DNA of 38,218 nt from the NCBI GenBank assembly GCA_002715985.1, contig PBAO01000019.1, positions 1 to 38,218 on the forward strand, in the 5' to 3' direction. A program made the position numbers and the translations under genes. The DNA is from Lysobacterales bacterium (GTDB lineage: Bacteria > Pseudomonadota > Gammaproteobacteria > Nevskiales > Salinisphaeraceae). The notes below the pieces were generated by a model. It saw only the letters and a list, made by a program, of their open reading frames with translations, was not told the origin of the DNA and did not search any database. Below are positions 11,355 through 20,370 of the stretch, piece by piece. The first letter of the stretch is position 1. Every line of letters starts with the position of its first letter.

Positions 11355-11454
11355 CCCGTACGCGTGTTACGCCAGCGATCGTCGAGCAACAAGCAGCTGA
11401 CCCGGGCCTCGAGCGCTCTCGGCGCCGCGCCTGCCGCGCGAACACGCCGAATCG

Positions 11455-12423
11455 TCACCATCCCTGGGCGCCGCGGCGCAACCATTCATGCACGAATGCG
11501 AGTTTCCGATTCACCGGCTCGGACAACATGAACGGATAAAGATCGGCATGCCCCATCGACCGGTTCACGTGATTGATGCCGGCCGCAATCGCCGCGCCCA
11601 CGCGGATCAAGCGCGCGGTATCCACCTCGGCATAGGGGTTCCACTGCGCGTGCGGCAGATGCGGCGAGCTGAGCCCGGAGGCGACGAAGCTGTCGGTGAT
11701 ATCGGTGAGATGCAACAGGTGTGAGGCGGTTTCGGCCCAGTCTTCGTGCGGGTGCGCCGAGGCATAGGTGGAGATGAACCGGCTCGCCCAGTCTGCCGGT
11801 GGGCCGTTTTGATAATGACGGCCCAACGCCTCGACGTAGTCGTCGCGCTCATCGCCGAAGACATCGCGAAACGCATCGAGAAAATCCTGGCGCAGGGCCA
11901 GACGCCACCAGAGCATATGCGCGATCTCGTGGCGCATATGACCGATCATGGTCCGATACGGCTCACCCAGGGCCTGGCGGCGCTTGGTGCGCACCACCGG
12001 ATCCGCCTCGGAAACGCTGATGGTGACCACGCCGCCGCCGTGGCCCATCGGCGCCGGCTCGTCGTTGGCCTCGGCCAGCATATGAAAAGTCGGGCGCGTG
12101 CCGGGATCTTCCGGGCGAAACCACTGCCAGCGCCCGAGGTTGTCGATGACCCAGCGCTTGGCCAGTTCGGTGGCCGCCCAGTCGGAAATCGCGTTGTCGA
12201 GCGACGGATCGGGCGCCAGCGCCGTCATGGCACAAGCGCGACAGAATGCGCCTTCTTCAGGGGCGATCCAGTTACAGCCGATCCGCTCGCGATTGGCACA
12301 GAACGGCGGGGTCGGGATGAAGGCCCGGGCCTGTGGATCGTAAGCCACGGGCGTGCCCTGAGCGGTTGCCAGATTGTCGAAATACAGCGGCCCCGCGCCC
12401 AGCGGATTATCAAAGATATGCAT
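11455..12423 (-). CDS. Putative zinc metallopeptidase with N-terminal zinc ribbon (DUF2248-type)
   Basis: The 322-aa product has HEIAH (His165/His169), the HExxH signature of zinc peptidases, followed by a Glu-rich segment. Upstream is a cysteine pattern CANRERIGC...CRAC (Cys42, Cys50, Cys61, Cys64) typical of the putative zinc-binding peptidase family. Relatives usually also have a CxxC pair in the first ~20 residues and another in the FENxxC segment. Here these positions read FDNPLGAGPLYFDNLATAQG, with no cysteine. Substrate is unknown. ATG 12423 is chosen as the family start; a GTG at 12453 would add 10 residues, and neither has a strong ribosome-binding site. It stands 58 bp downstream of the GlxA-type regulator gene, same strand. 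Confidence 0.8.
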   Translation of the reverse strand: MHIFDNPLGAGPLYFDNLATAQGTPVAYDPQARAFIPTPPFCANRERIGCNWIAPEEGAFCRACAMTALAPDPSLDNAISDWAATELAKRWVIDNLGRWQWFRPEDPGTRPTFHMLAEANDEPAPMGHGGGVVTISVSEADPVVRTKRRQALGEPYRTMIGHMRHEIAHMLWWRLALRQDFLDAFRDVFGDERDDYVEALGRHYQNGPPADWASRFISTYASAHPHEDWAETASHLLHLTDITDSFVASGLSSPHLPHAQWNPYAEVDTARLIRVGAAIAAGINHVNRSMGHADLYPFMLSEPVNRKLAFVHEWLRRGAQGW

Positions 12424-12511
12424 ATGATTCGTCGCGGCCAAAACAGGAAACACCGCTCAATCTACGCGCTTTGCACAAGTCTGCGTGATATTTGCCTTCC
12501 TGGCGCGCAGT

Positions 12512-13465
12512 TTATTTTCGGGCCCCACGCAGCGCGCTCGGGGCGATCGCGAACTGGCGCTTGAACGCACGTGAAAACACCGCGACCGAGACGAACCCAC
12601 AGGCCATCGCGATATCCGTGATCGAGCGTTCGCTGGCGCTGATCAGCGCGTGGGCCTGTTCGAGCCGTATCTTTCGATACCAGGCCCCGGGCGAGCAGCC
12701 GAGGTGATGAGCAAAGACCGCCTGTACGCGGCGCGGCGAGCGGCCGATTTGCTGTGCGATGGCCGTCAACGATAACGGGGCTTCGATATGCGATTCCATC
12801 AGGGCCACGGCCCGTACCAGTACCGGGTCATGGCTACCCAGGCGTTCGACGAGCGAGCGCCGCTGGCCGCCGGCCATGACCCGCGCCCGATCATGAATGA
12901 GCTGCTCGGCGACCCGAGTGGCCAGCGGGCCGCCGTGGCGCGTGGCGATATCGGCCAGCATCATGTCGGTCGCCGCCATGCCTCCGGCACACGAAAATCG
13001 GCGCGCATCCAATTCATAGAGCGATTCCACGGCCGTGACCTGGGCAAAGCGTTCACGAAATACGGGCAGGCTTTCCCAATGCAGCGTGACGACGCGGCCA
13101 TCGAGCAGGCCGGCCGCGGCCAGCGAGAAACAACCGGTATCGATGCCGCCCAGCACCGCCCCAGCCCGGTCCAGCGCGACCAGCCAACGCCGCAGCGCGG
13201 TGCTGGGCCCGGCCTCGAAGCGAAAACCGCTGCACACAGCCAGCCAGGGCAGATGCGTGATCGTGCGCATATCGGCATCGGGCAGCACGCGCATGCCGTT
13301 GGAGGCCGTGACCGCCGCGCCGTCTTCGCTGATCACGGTCCACGCGTAGGCCGCGCCGCCCAACAGCCGGTTGGCGATACGCAGCGGCTCGGTCGCCGCG
13401 ACAAAAGCCATCATGGAGAAGCCGTCGACGAGCACGAACCCCAGCGATGTGCGTGCGCTTGTCAA
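12512..13465 (-). CDS. GlxA-family transcriptional regulator (DJ-1/PfpI domain plus AraC HTH)
   Basis: The 317-aa protein has an N-terminal DJ-1/PfpI-like amidotransferase fold (LGFVLVDGFSMMAFVAATEPLR; GGIDTGCFSLAAAGLLDGR) and a C-terminal AraC DNA-binding domain from about residue 220 (LTAIAQQIGRSPRRVQAVFAHHLG, ending ITDIAMACGFVSVAVFSRAFKRQF). The closest functional group I recognise is the choline/glycine betaine/carnitine regulators of Pseudomonas (GbdR, CdhR), but the inducer cannot be read from sequence. Start is TTG 13465, overlapping the TGA of the lipoprotein gene as TTGA, which suggests translational coupling. No betaine-catabolic genes are next to it. Confidence 0.88.
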   Translation of the reverse strand: MTSARTSLGFVLVDGFSMMAFVAATEPLRIANRLLGGAAYAWTVISEDGAAVTASNGMRVLPDADMRTITHLPWLAVCSGFRFEAGPSTALRRWLVALDRAGAVLGGIDTGCFSLAAAGLLDGRVVTLHWESLPVFRERFAQVTAVESLYELDARRFSCAGGMAATDMMLADIATRHGGPLATRVAEQLIHDRARVMAGGQRRSLVERLGSHDPVLVRAVALMESHIEAPLSLTAIAQQIGRSPRRVQAVFAHHLGCSPGAWYRKIRLEQAHALISASERSITDIAMACGFVSVAVFSRAFKRQFAIAPSALRGARK

Positions 13466-14049
13466 TCCGCGGTGTTCGGGGCCGGTACCGGCTGGGCGCT
13501 ATCCATATTCTCGATGAGCGCCTGTGATTGGCCTGTCTTAGCCGTGCTTTCTGCCGGCTGGTAGGCATTACCGCCAAAAACCAGTCGTTGTGCGTTGCTT
13601 GACTGTCCCGAGGGGGCCACGGCTTGTGTGACCAGATCAGCCCAGCCCGAATCGCTGTCGGCGCGGGTCAGCGGTGGCTTGGCCAGTGGCAGCCGGTTGA
13701 GCGCAGAAAACCGCTTGTCCTGGCCCTGGAACACGAATAGATCACAGCCCTCGGCACAGCCGTTCGGGCCCTGAACATAAGCTACGGCGTCGGTCTGTGC
13801 GTCGTCGTTCAGATCCACGAACGCCGACTTGTAAGACAGCTGGCCGGCATAGGGCGAGTCCGCATAGATGAGCGCCAACGCGGCCGATAGGCGCGCCTCG
13901 GGCGTGCCTGCATCCGGGCTTTGTTCAAGCGCATCAGCGCCGTCTGCGTTCAGATCACTTTCGGGAGTGGTGGTATCGATCACGCAGCCCGACAGCAGTG
14001 CGACCATGACAAGGCCAGCCGCGGCCCCTCGACGAGCCGGCAGACTCAT
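13462..14049 (-). CDS. Predicted lipoprotein of unknown function
   Basis: The 195-aa product starts with a positively charged segment and a hydrophobic stretch ending in the lipobox LLSGC (Cys22). It should therefore be lipid-anchored in the periplasm. The mature part is acidic and rich in Asp/Gln/Ala, with a central FVDLNDDAQTDAVAYVQG segment that resembles calcium-binding or FG-GAP-like loops, and CAEGCDLFVF. I do not recognise the family. It overlaps its upstream neighbour (69-aa gene) as ATGA and its downstream neighbour (GlxA-type regulator) as TTGA, so the three are probably co-translated. Confidence 0.72.
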   Translation of the reverse strand: MSLPARRGAAAGLVMVALLSGCVIDTTTPESDLNADGADALEQSPDAGTPEARLSAALALIYADSPYAGQLSYKSAFVDLNDDAQTDAVAYVQGPNGCAEGCDLFVFQGQDKRFSALNRLPLAKPPLTRADSDSGWADLVTQAVAPSGQSSNAQRLVFGGNAYQPAESTAKTGQSQALIENMDSAQPVPAPNTAD

Positions 14050-14255
14050 ATCGTCACCACATAGTCGTCGCCGGCGATCAACGGCAGATCATAGTCGGTG
14101 GCCTCGGACACGGTGACGGTGTAGGTGCCGTTACCGTGCACCGCCGCATGGCGATTGACCGCGCGCTCGGCGGCCTCTTGCGCGCTGCGGGCCTCCAGGA
14201 TGATCTCGTCGCCCGCCAATTCGCAGATATAGCGCAGTTCGTGTTCGTCTGTCAT
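14046..14255 (-). CDS. Small protein of unknown function (69 aa)
   Basis: A 69-residue acidic protein beginning MTDEHELRYICELAGDEIIL with a central helix rich in Ala/Glu and a C-terminal beta-rich part. AAAGGAT lies at good spacing before ATG 14255, and the stop overlaps the lipoprotein start (ATGA), so it is very likely expressed. No family recognised and no signal peptide. It is the first gene of the 69-aa/lipoprotein/GlxA-type unit, divergent from the YhaO-like gene. Confidence 0.7.
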   Translation of the reverse strand: MTDEHELRYICELAGDEIILEARSAQEAAERAVNRHAAVHGNGTYTVTVSEATDYDLPLIAGDDYVVTI

Positions 14256-14364
14256 GTCGTATCCTTTCGCCCGGGTTAGTGCCGTGAATTATCGCGGACT
14301 GATGCGTATGTGCAACGCGTGCGGCGGCCATCGTTTTATCACGCCCCCGACACGCTTAGACTAA

Positions 14365-15672
14365 ATGCCTCCTGTCGACGACCGCCGGAACGCCTTGGCC
14401 ACCTGTCGTTTCATCCACAGCGCCGATATTCATCTCGACAGCCCCATGCGCGGGTTGTCCGATGACGTGCCCGACATCGCACGCCGACTGCGCCTGGCCA
14501 CCCGTGAGGCGCTGACGCATCTTGTCGACGCTGCGATCGAACGCGACGTGGATTTTCTGCTCATCGCAGGCGATCTCTACGACGGCGACTGGCGCGATTA
14601 CCAGACCGGCGTGTTCTTCGTCGCCCAGATGCAGCGCCTGGCCACCGCCGGTATCCCGGTCTACCTCATCCACGGCAACCACGACGCCCAGAACCATATG
14701 ACGCGGGCATTGAAACTGCCCGATAACGTGCACGTCTTTTCCGCCGAAACTGCAGAAACAAAGACCGTCGCCGGGCTGGATGTGGCTCTGCACGGCACAA
14801 GTTATGCCGAGCGCGCGGTCACCGATAACCTTGTGCCCGGCTATCCGCCACCGAAGGACGGCTGTTTCAATATCGGATTGCTGCATACCGCACTCGGCGG
14901 GCACGACGGACACGCCAACTATGCCCCCTGCACGCTTGCCGAACTCACGGCCAAGGGCTACGACTACTGGGCGCTGGGCCATGTTCACGGCGCCGAGGTG
15001 TTGGCACGCGAGCCCCATGTGGTGTTCTGCGGCAATCTTCAAGGCCGCTCGGTGCGTGAGACCGGCGCCAAGCAGGCGTTTGAGGTGGTTGTCGAAGAAG
15101 GCCGCGTGGTCGATATGACACCTATCCACTGTGATGTCGCCCGGTGGGCCATCGCTGATGTCGATATCAGTCCGGCCGAGGACTTCAATGACGTGCTGGC
15201 CGCCATGCGCCAGGCGTTGGCCGCCGAAGCGGCTGAGGCCGACGGGCGCCTGTTGGCGATTCGTCTGCGGCTGACCGGACAGACCGCTCTGCATGAGACC
15301 CTGATCGCCGACCCCGACCGCCTACTGGCCGAGGCACGCACGAGCGCGGCGGCGACAAGCACCGCTGACATCTATGTCGAGACCGTGCGCCTGGCCTGCC
15401 AGCCGGCCGCGCATTCCGGCGACCAGGCCGAGCGCGAGGACGCCCTGGGCGAGCTGGCTCGCCTACTCGAGTCGGCCGCCGATGACGATGACGTTCGTGC
15501 CATGGTCGCAGCCGATATCAGGCCACTGATCGAGCGTCTGCCACACGATATTCGGGCCGACGTGGACGATGCGCTGCTGGCTGCGGCCATCGAAGGCGAC
15601 ACGGCCACGCTCGTGCGCGGTGCCAGCCGCTATCTGCTGGCTCGATTGTCACAGGCGCCGGGTAACACATGA
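14365..15672 (+). CDS. YhaO/SbcD-like DNA repair metallophosphoesterase
   Basis: This 435-aa protein has the calcineurin-type nuclease motifs in order: HSADIHLD (Asp21, His23), AGDLYDGD (Gly69-Asp70, Asp73), HGNHD (Asn105-Asp107), a conserved LLHTALGGH and ALGHVHG. It is the likely Mn-dependent nuclease partner of the following SbcC/Rad50-like ATPase, as in the YhaO-YhaN pair. The C-terminal ~150 residues are helical and probably bind the ATPase. The stop overlaps the next start (ATGA). ATG 14365 is preceded by TTAGACT only 5-10 bp upstream, so if that is the -10 box the mRNA would be nearly leaderless; a TTG at 14395 is an alternative start. Confidence 0.88.
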   Translation: MPPVDDRRNALATCRFIHSADIHLDSPMRGLSDDVPDIARRLRLATREALTHLVDAAIERDVDFLLIAGDLYDGDWRDYQTGVFFVAQMQRLATAGIPVYLIHGNHDAQNHMTRALKLPDNVHVFSAETAETKTVAGLDVALHGTSYAERAVTDNLVPGYPPPKDGCFNIGLLHTALGGHDGHANYAPCTLAELTAKGYDYWALGHVHGAEVLAREPHVVFCGNLQGRSVRETGAKQAFEVVVEEGRVVDMTPIHCDVARWAIADVDISPAEDFNDVLAAMRQALAAEAAEADGRLLAIRLRLTGQTALHETLIADPDRLLAEARTSAAATSTADIYVETVRLACQPAAHSGDQAEREDALGELARLLESAADDDDVRAMVAADIRPLIERLPHDIRADVDDALLAAAIEGDTATLVRGASRYLLARLSQAPGNT

Positions 15673-18600
15673 GGTTTGCCGAGCTGCAACTGCTTGCCTA
15701 CGGGCACTTCACCGATCGCCGCCTGGAACTGGCGCCGGGCCACACCGATCTGCATCTCATCCACGGCGCGAACGAGGCCGGTAAATCGACGGCGCGCAAC
15801 GCGGTTGCGCATTTTCTGTTCGGTTTTCCGCTGCGCGCCGAGCGCGCGGCCTTCATTCACAACTACAGGGATCTGCGCATTGGCGCGCGACTGGATACCG
15901 GCGACGAGACCATCGAAGCCGTGCGCAAGAAAGGCAACAAGAACACGGTGCTCGATAGCGCCGGCCAGGCCGACGCCGAACGCGAAGCCAGCCTGGCCCG
16001 CGAGCTGGCCGGCGTGGACGACGCATTTTTCACCCGTATGTTCAGCCTTGACCATGCCGCACTACGAGCCGGTGGCCGGCAGCTGGCCGCCGCCGATACG
16101 GGTGCCGACACCGCACTGATCGCTGCCGGCTCGGGCCTGGCGGACGTCGCCGCGGCCCGCACGGCACTGGCCGCCGAGGCCGATGCCCTGTGGTCGCCCA
16201 ATCGCTCGAAACACCGGGCTTATTATCAGGCCGCCGATCGGCTTGCCGCCGCAGAGGCCGAGATACGCGAGCACGCGGTCACCGTGGGCGATTGGCAACG
16301 CCAACGCGACGCCCTGGCCGCAGCCCAGGCCCACTACGACGAACTCACCACGCGCCGGGCCGATTTACAGCGCCAGTATCGCGAGATCGAGCGTATCCGT
16401 CGCGTGGCACCGCCGGTGCGTCGCTATCGCGAACTCAGTGACGAGCTGGCCGAGCTGGCCGATACGCCGGTCATGGCCGCCGAGGCGCGCGAGACGTTCG
16501 ATACCGCCCGTGCAGCCATTCATAGCGCCGAGGCCGCCGAGGCCGATATCAATCAGCGAATCGCGGCCATCGACGAGGAGTTGGCCGGGCTAACCGACGC
16601 GCCGGCCTTGCGGGCGCAGGCCGAAACGATCGACCGGCTGGCCGGCCGGCGCGCACAAATCGCCGAAGACCGCGAGCGTGAAGCCGAGCTGGCCCGTGCT
16701 AACGACGCGCTGACAGCCGACCTGGAAGCCGAGCGTGAGCGCCTGGCCGCTGCCGGCGTTATCGCACCCGAGCATTGGCCCGAACCGGCCGCGATCGATG
16801 CCGTGCGTCGTCTGGCCGGACAATACGGCGCGCTGGCGCAGCGCCAGACACACGCCGCCGACGATCTGGCCCGCCTGGCCGAAGAAGAAACCGCGACCCG
16901 GCGCGAGGCCGAGCGGCTTGGTCGTTCACGGGATACCGCCGCGCTGGCGGCCTGGCAGGCAGCGGCAACCCGCAACGGCGATCTCGAGCTCGAGGCCCAG
17001 CGCGCACACGAAACGGCCGCGGCCCAGGACCGCGATATCAGCCGGCGGCTGGCCGAGCTGGTGCCGAGCGTGGCCAATGTCGAAGCGCTGGCCGCCATGC
17101 GGCCACCCGATCGCGCGAGCGTCGAGGCCGCCGAGCGCGACCTGACCACGGCCCGCCAGGCCTGCCAACGCCACGCCGACCATGTGGCCCAATTAACCGA
17201 CGACGTCACCCGTGAGCGCGACGCCCTGGCCCGGCGTCGGGCCGATACTCAACTGCCCGACCGCCAAACGCTGGTCGCGCTGCGTGCACACCGTGATGCC
17301 GCCTGGCGGCTCGTGCAGCGCCGCTATATCGAAGGCCGCGGGGCCGATCTATTCGACGACGAGGCCGATCTCGACCCGGCTGCACGACGCGATCCGGTGG
17401 CAGCCGTGGCGCGTTTGACCGACGAAGCCGACACCCTGGCCGATGCGCGTTTTGACGCGGCGACAGCCATCGCGGCGGATGCCCAGAGCGCGCGACATCT
17501 CGCCGAGCGCGAACAGGCGTTGGCACAGGCTCACGCCCGTCTAACGGCCAGCGAACAGACCCAGGCCGACCACGAGGCGGCCTGGGAGCACGCCTGGGCA
17601 GACGCCGAACTCGTCCCCGGCACACCGGCGACGATGCGTGCGTGGCTGGCCGAGCGCCAACAAATCCTCGATGCACACGCGACCCGCGATGATGCCCTGT
17701 CCCGGGCGGCGGCCCTCGAGCAGACCACCGCCTGTGAACACGCCGCCGGGCGAGCCCATCTCACCGCGCTCGGCGTTGACGAGACATCCCTGAAAGATAC
17801 GTCGCTGGCCGCGCTGGTCGAACGCGCCCGTCGTGTAATCGCGGCCGAACAGCGGCGCGATGAGGCGATCGAGCGTGTGACCACAAGCGCCGGTCAGCAG
17901 TTCTCCCGCCGTCGCCAGCTCGTGGCTGCCCAACAAGACGCCGAGACAAAACTGGCCCGTTGGCGCGACGACTGGCGCGCCGCAATGGCACGGCTGGCAC
18001 TCGATCCTGACTTGGCGGTCGACACGATCGATACGCCCCTCGATGCGCTGGCTGCCGGCCAGGCGCATGCACACGGACGGGCTGTCAACGAGCGCGAACA
18101 AGCCGATATCCGCGACCGGCGCCGTCGTTTCGCCGACGCGTTGGCCGGAGTTATCAACGCCACGGGGCATGCCGTCAATACCGAAGACACCCCCGAGCAC
18201 ACGGCGGCCAGCGTGGCCGACGCTCTGGATGCGGCCCGGCGTGCCCACCAGATTCGTCTCACCCGAGAAGCCGATCGCGAAGCCGATGAAAAGCGCGCCG
18301 CGACACAGGCCAAGACACGCCAGCAGGCACGGGCACGGCTTGATGAACTGGCCGCGCAGGCGGCCACGGCCGATCTCGAGGCACTGGATCAGATCATCAC
18401 ACGCGCCGATCGACGCCGGGCGGCCGAGCGCGAACAGGCCGAGGCCCGGCAAGCGATCGCCCGCCAAGGCGACGATAAAGCGGTGGACACGCTCATCGCC
18501 GCCGCCGAGGCCAGCGACGCCGACACGCTGGCCGAGCAGGTCGATACGCTGGATACCGAGCTGGCCGATCTGGAAACACGGATCGGCACCGCGCGTGACG

Positions 18601-19187
18601 AGCGAAACGCCGCTTATGCGGCCTTCGATGCCATCGGCGGCGATGAGCGCGCCGTCATCGCCGCCGGTGCGCGCCAGACCGCACTGGCCGACATGACGCG
18701 TGCCGCCGAACGCTATCTGCGTTCTGGCCTGGCCGCTCTGCTGCTCAAGTGGGCCGGTCAGCGTTATGCCCTGGACAAGCACGCCACGCTGCTGGCCCGC
18801 AGCAGCACACTCATCCAGCGCCTGACCGGCGGCTCGGTCGTGCATCTGGCCGGCGAATTCGACGACAACGATGAACTGGCCATCGTCGGCGTGCGGGCCG
18901 ACGGCGCGCATCTGCCGACCACCGCCATGAGCGAGGGCACGCTCGACCAGCTTTATTTGGCGCTACGGATCGCCGCGATCGAGGATTATCTCACCCGGGC
19001 CGCCCCCCTGCCGGTGATCGCCGATGACCTGTTCATCAATTTCGATGACGAACGCGCTATGGCGGGTCTGGATGCCCTGGCTGAGCTGTCCCACCAGACC
19101 CAGGTGCTGTTTTTCACCCATCATGCCCACTTGAAAGACATGGCCACTGAGCGCCTTGGGGATCACGTGTGTATCCATGAACTCTAG
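15669..19187 (+). CDS. YhaN/SbcC-like SMC-type ATPase
   Basis: The 1172-aa protein has an N-terminal ABC/SMC nucleotide-binding half with Walker A GANEAGKST (33-41) and the FGFPLRAERAAFIHNYRDLRI segment. About 900 residues of Ala/Arg/Glu-rich coiled coil follow. The C-terminal half has signature MSEGTLDQLYLALR, Walker B LPVIADDLFINFDDE and switch VLFFTHH. This is the architecture of DNA-end-processing ATPases of the SbcC/YhaN class, working with the overlapping YhaO-like nuclease. No CxxC zinc-hook motif is seen in the coiled coil, unlike SbcC/Rad50. The last 11 nt overlap the LD-carboxypeptidase gene. Highly repetitive AEAE/ARRA coding produces many spurious frames on both strands. Confidence 0.88.
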   Translation: MRFAELQLLAYGHFTDRRLELAPGHTDLHLIHGANEAGKSTARNAVAHFLFGFPLRAERAAFIHNYRDLRIGARLDTGDETIEAVRKKGNKNTVLDSAGQADAEREASLARELAGVDDAFFTRMFSLDHAALRAGGRQLAAADTGADTALIAAGSGLADVAAARTALAAEADALWSPNRSKHRAYYQAADRLAAAEAEIREHAVTVGDWQRQRDALAAAQAHYDELTTRRADLQRQYREIERIRRVAPPVRRYRELSDELAELADTPVMAAEARETFDTARAAIHSAEAAEADINQRIAAIDEELAGLTDAPALRAQAETIDRLAGRRAQIAEDREREAELARANDALTADLEAERERLAAAGVIAPEHWPEPAAIDAVRRLAGQYGALAQRQTHAADDLARLAEEETATRREAERLGRSRDTAALAAWQAAATRNGDLELEAQRAHETAAAQDRDISRRLAELVPSVANVEALAAMRPPDRASVEAAERDLTTARQACQRHADHVAQLTDDVTRERDALARRRADTQLPDRQTLVALRAHRDAAWRLVQRRYIEGRGADLFDDEADLDPAARRDPVAAVARLTDEADTLADARFDAATAIAADAQSARHLAEREQALAQAHARLTASEQTQADHEAAWEHAWADAELVPGTPATMRAWLAERQQILDAHATRDDALSRAAALEQTTACEHAAGRAHLTALGVDETSLKDTSLAALVERARRVIAAEQRRDEAIERVTTSAGQQFSRRRQLVAAQQDAETKLARWRDDWRAAMARLALDPDLAVDTIDTPLDALAAGQAHAHGRAVNEREQADIRDRRRRFADALAGVINATGHAVNTEDTPEHTAASVADALDAARRAHQIRLTREADREADEKRAATQAKTRQQARARLDELAAQAATADLEALDQIITRADRRRAAEREQAEARQAIARQGDDKAVDTLIAAAEASDADTLAEQVDTLDTELADLETRIGTARDERNAAYAAFDAIGGDERAVIAAGARQTALADMTRAAERYLRSGLAALLLKWAGQRYALDKHATLLARSSTLIQRLTGGSVVHLAGEFDDNDELAIVGVRADGAHLPTTAMSEGTLDQLYLALRIAAIEDYLTRAAPLPVIADDLFINFDDERAMAGLDALAELSHQTQVLFFTHHAHLKDMATERLGDHVCIHEL

Positions 19188-20148
19188 TCACACACCCGGC
19201 GTCGCTGCGCCAGTCCTAGAGGCGTTGAAAACGCTGAACGGCATTCGTGTCGCCCTGATCGCCCCTGCGGGCGGGGTTGGCGATGACCGGATTGACGCGG
19301 CGTTGAGCCTGCTGGGCCATGCCGGGGTTGAAGCGATACCGGGCCACCATATTCGTGATCATCATCGTTATCTCGCGGGCACCGCGGCCGCGCGCCTGGC
19401 TGATCTGCACGCGGCCTTTGCCCGGCCGGATATCGATGCTGTGTGGTGTCTGCGCGGCGGCTACGGTAGCGCGCATCTCATCGACGGTATCGACTGGGAC
19501 GCTATTCCGCACCATGTACCGCTGATCGGCCATTCGGATATCACCGCGCTGGCAAGCGCGTTTGCCGCACGCGGCAAACCGGCGATTCACGGGCCAGTGG
19601 CGGTCGATCTTCTCCGTGAATGGCGCGCTGATGAGGCGGAGTCATTCGCGGGCTCGCTGGCGAGTCTGGCGCCAGCACTGCGCGGCGGTTTCAATGCTCT
19701 AACGCTGGTTCATCAAGGCGGCCCACACCCCTCGACAGACGCTTCGATCTGGGGCGGCAACCTGACGGTTCTGGCCAGCATCGCCGATCTCTTGCTAGCG
19801 CCGCCCGGTGACGGGCCGATCACGCTGTTACTCGAAGATGTCGGCGAGGCAGCCTTTCGCCTGGAACGCTGCTTTCACCAGATCGTGAGAGCGCCCTGGT
19901 TCTCACGCGTCAACGCTGTCGTCCTGGGCGCGTTTTATCGGTGTGCCCTGCCGGACGGCATGCAATCCTTTCTCGACGTCGTGCGAGATCATATCGATAC
20001 TGATCGTGTCGGCCTGTTCGACCAGGCCCCGATCGGCCATGGCCGGTTTAACCAGGCCTGGTCAATGGGCGCGCCCGTTCGTATCAGCGATACGCCAAGT
20101 CACGATCCGCGATCATCGACGCTCTCACAGGTACATGAGCCAGACTGA
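19177..20148 (+). CDS. ldcA: LD-carboxypeptidase (peptidase family S66)
   Basis: Family S66 enzymes remove the terminal D-Ala from murein tetrapeptides during cytoplasmic peptidoglycan recycling; some relatives (MccF) give microcin C resistance. The 323-aa product has the nucleophile motif LIGHSDIT (Ser120), LRGGYGSAHLID, LLLEDVGE with the catalytic Glu, and PIGHGRFNQAW with the catalytic His. ATG 19177 is used; an in-frame TTG at 19156 lies deeper in yhaN. It overlaps the ATPase gene by 11 nt and so probably shares its transcript, though a functional link to DNA repair is not evident. Confidence 0.92.
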   Translation: MNSSHTPGVAAPVLEALKTLNGIRVALIAPAGGVGDDRIDAALSLLGHAGVEAIPGHHIRDHHRYLAGTAAARLADLHAAFARPDIDAVWCLRGGYGSAHLIDGIDWDAIPHHVPLIGHSDITALASAFAARGKPAIHGPVAVDLLREWRADEAESFAGSLASLAPALRGGFNALTLVHQGGPHPSTDASIWGGNLTVLASIADLLLAPPGDGPITLLLEDVGEAAFRLERCFHQIVRAPWFSRVNAVVLGAFYRCALPDGMQSFLDVVRDHIDTDRVGLFDQAPIGHGRFNQAWSMGAPVRISDTPSHDPRSSTLSQVHEPD

Positions 20149-20170
20149 CGCGGCAGCGTGTTGCCTGCTC

Positions 20171-20347
20171 TCAATTTGCCACCTGCCCGTTGTTCATCGC
20201 GCGTTTTCGTGCCTCGTTCAATGTGAAGACCGTGCCACAGTCGATACAGCGTCGCTTGTTGTCCCAACCCAACACCCGTCGCAACGCGCTGCGGCGCACC
20301 AGTGACAGGCCGTAGCTATTGCAGTTCGGACATTTAGTCTTGGCCAT
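20171..20347 (-). CDS. Small zinc-ribbon protein (58 aa)
   Basis: Two knuckles, KCPNC (Cys6/Cys9) and RCIDC (Cys34/Cys37), form a probable zinc ribbon of 58 residues, basic between the knuckles. GGGGGGAA lies 5 nt before ATG 20347, a strong ribosome-binding site that decides the start over a longer frame. It is 23 bp downstream of the Ner-like gene on the same strand and is likely part of the same phage-derived unit. Function unknown. Confidence 0.72.
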   Translation of the reverse strand: MAKTKCPNCNSYGLSLVRRSALRRVLGWDNKRRCIDCGTVFTLNEARKRAMNNGQVAN

Positions 20348-20370
20348 GAATTCCCCCCGATTGATCACGT

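Noticed and set aside
17541-18911. A 456-codon open frame antisense to the YhaN-like gene
   Set aside because: Open only because the coiled-coil gene uses few codons giving reverse stops; no motif recognised.
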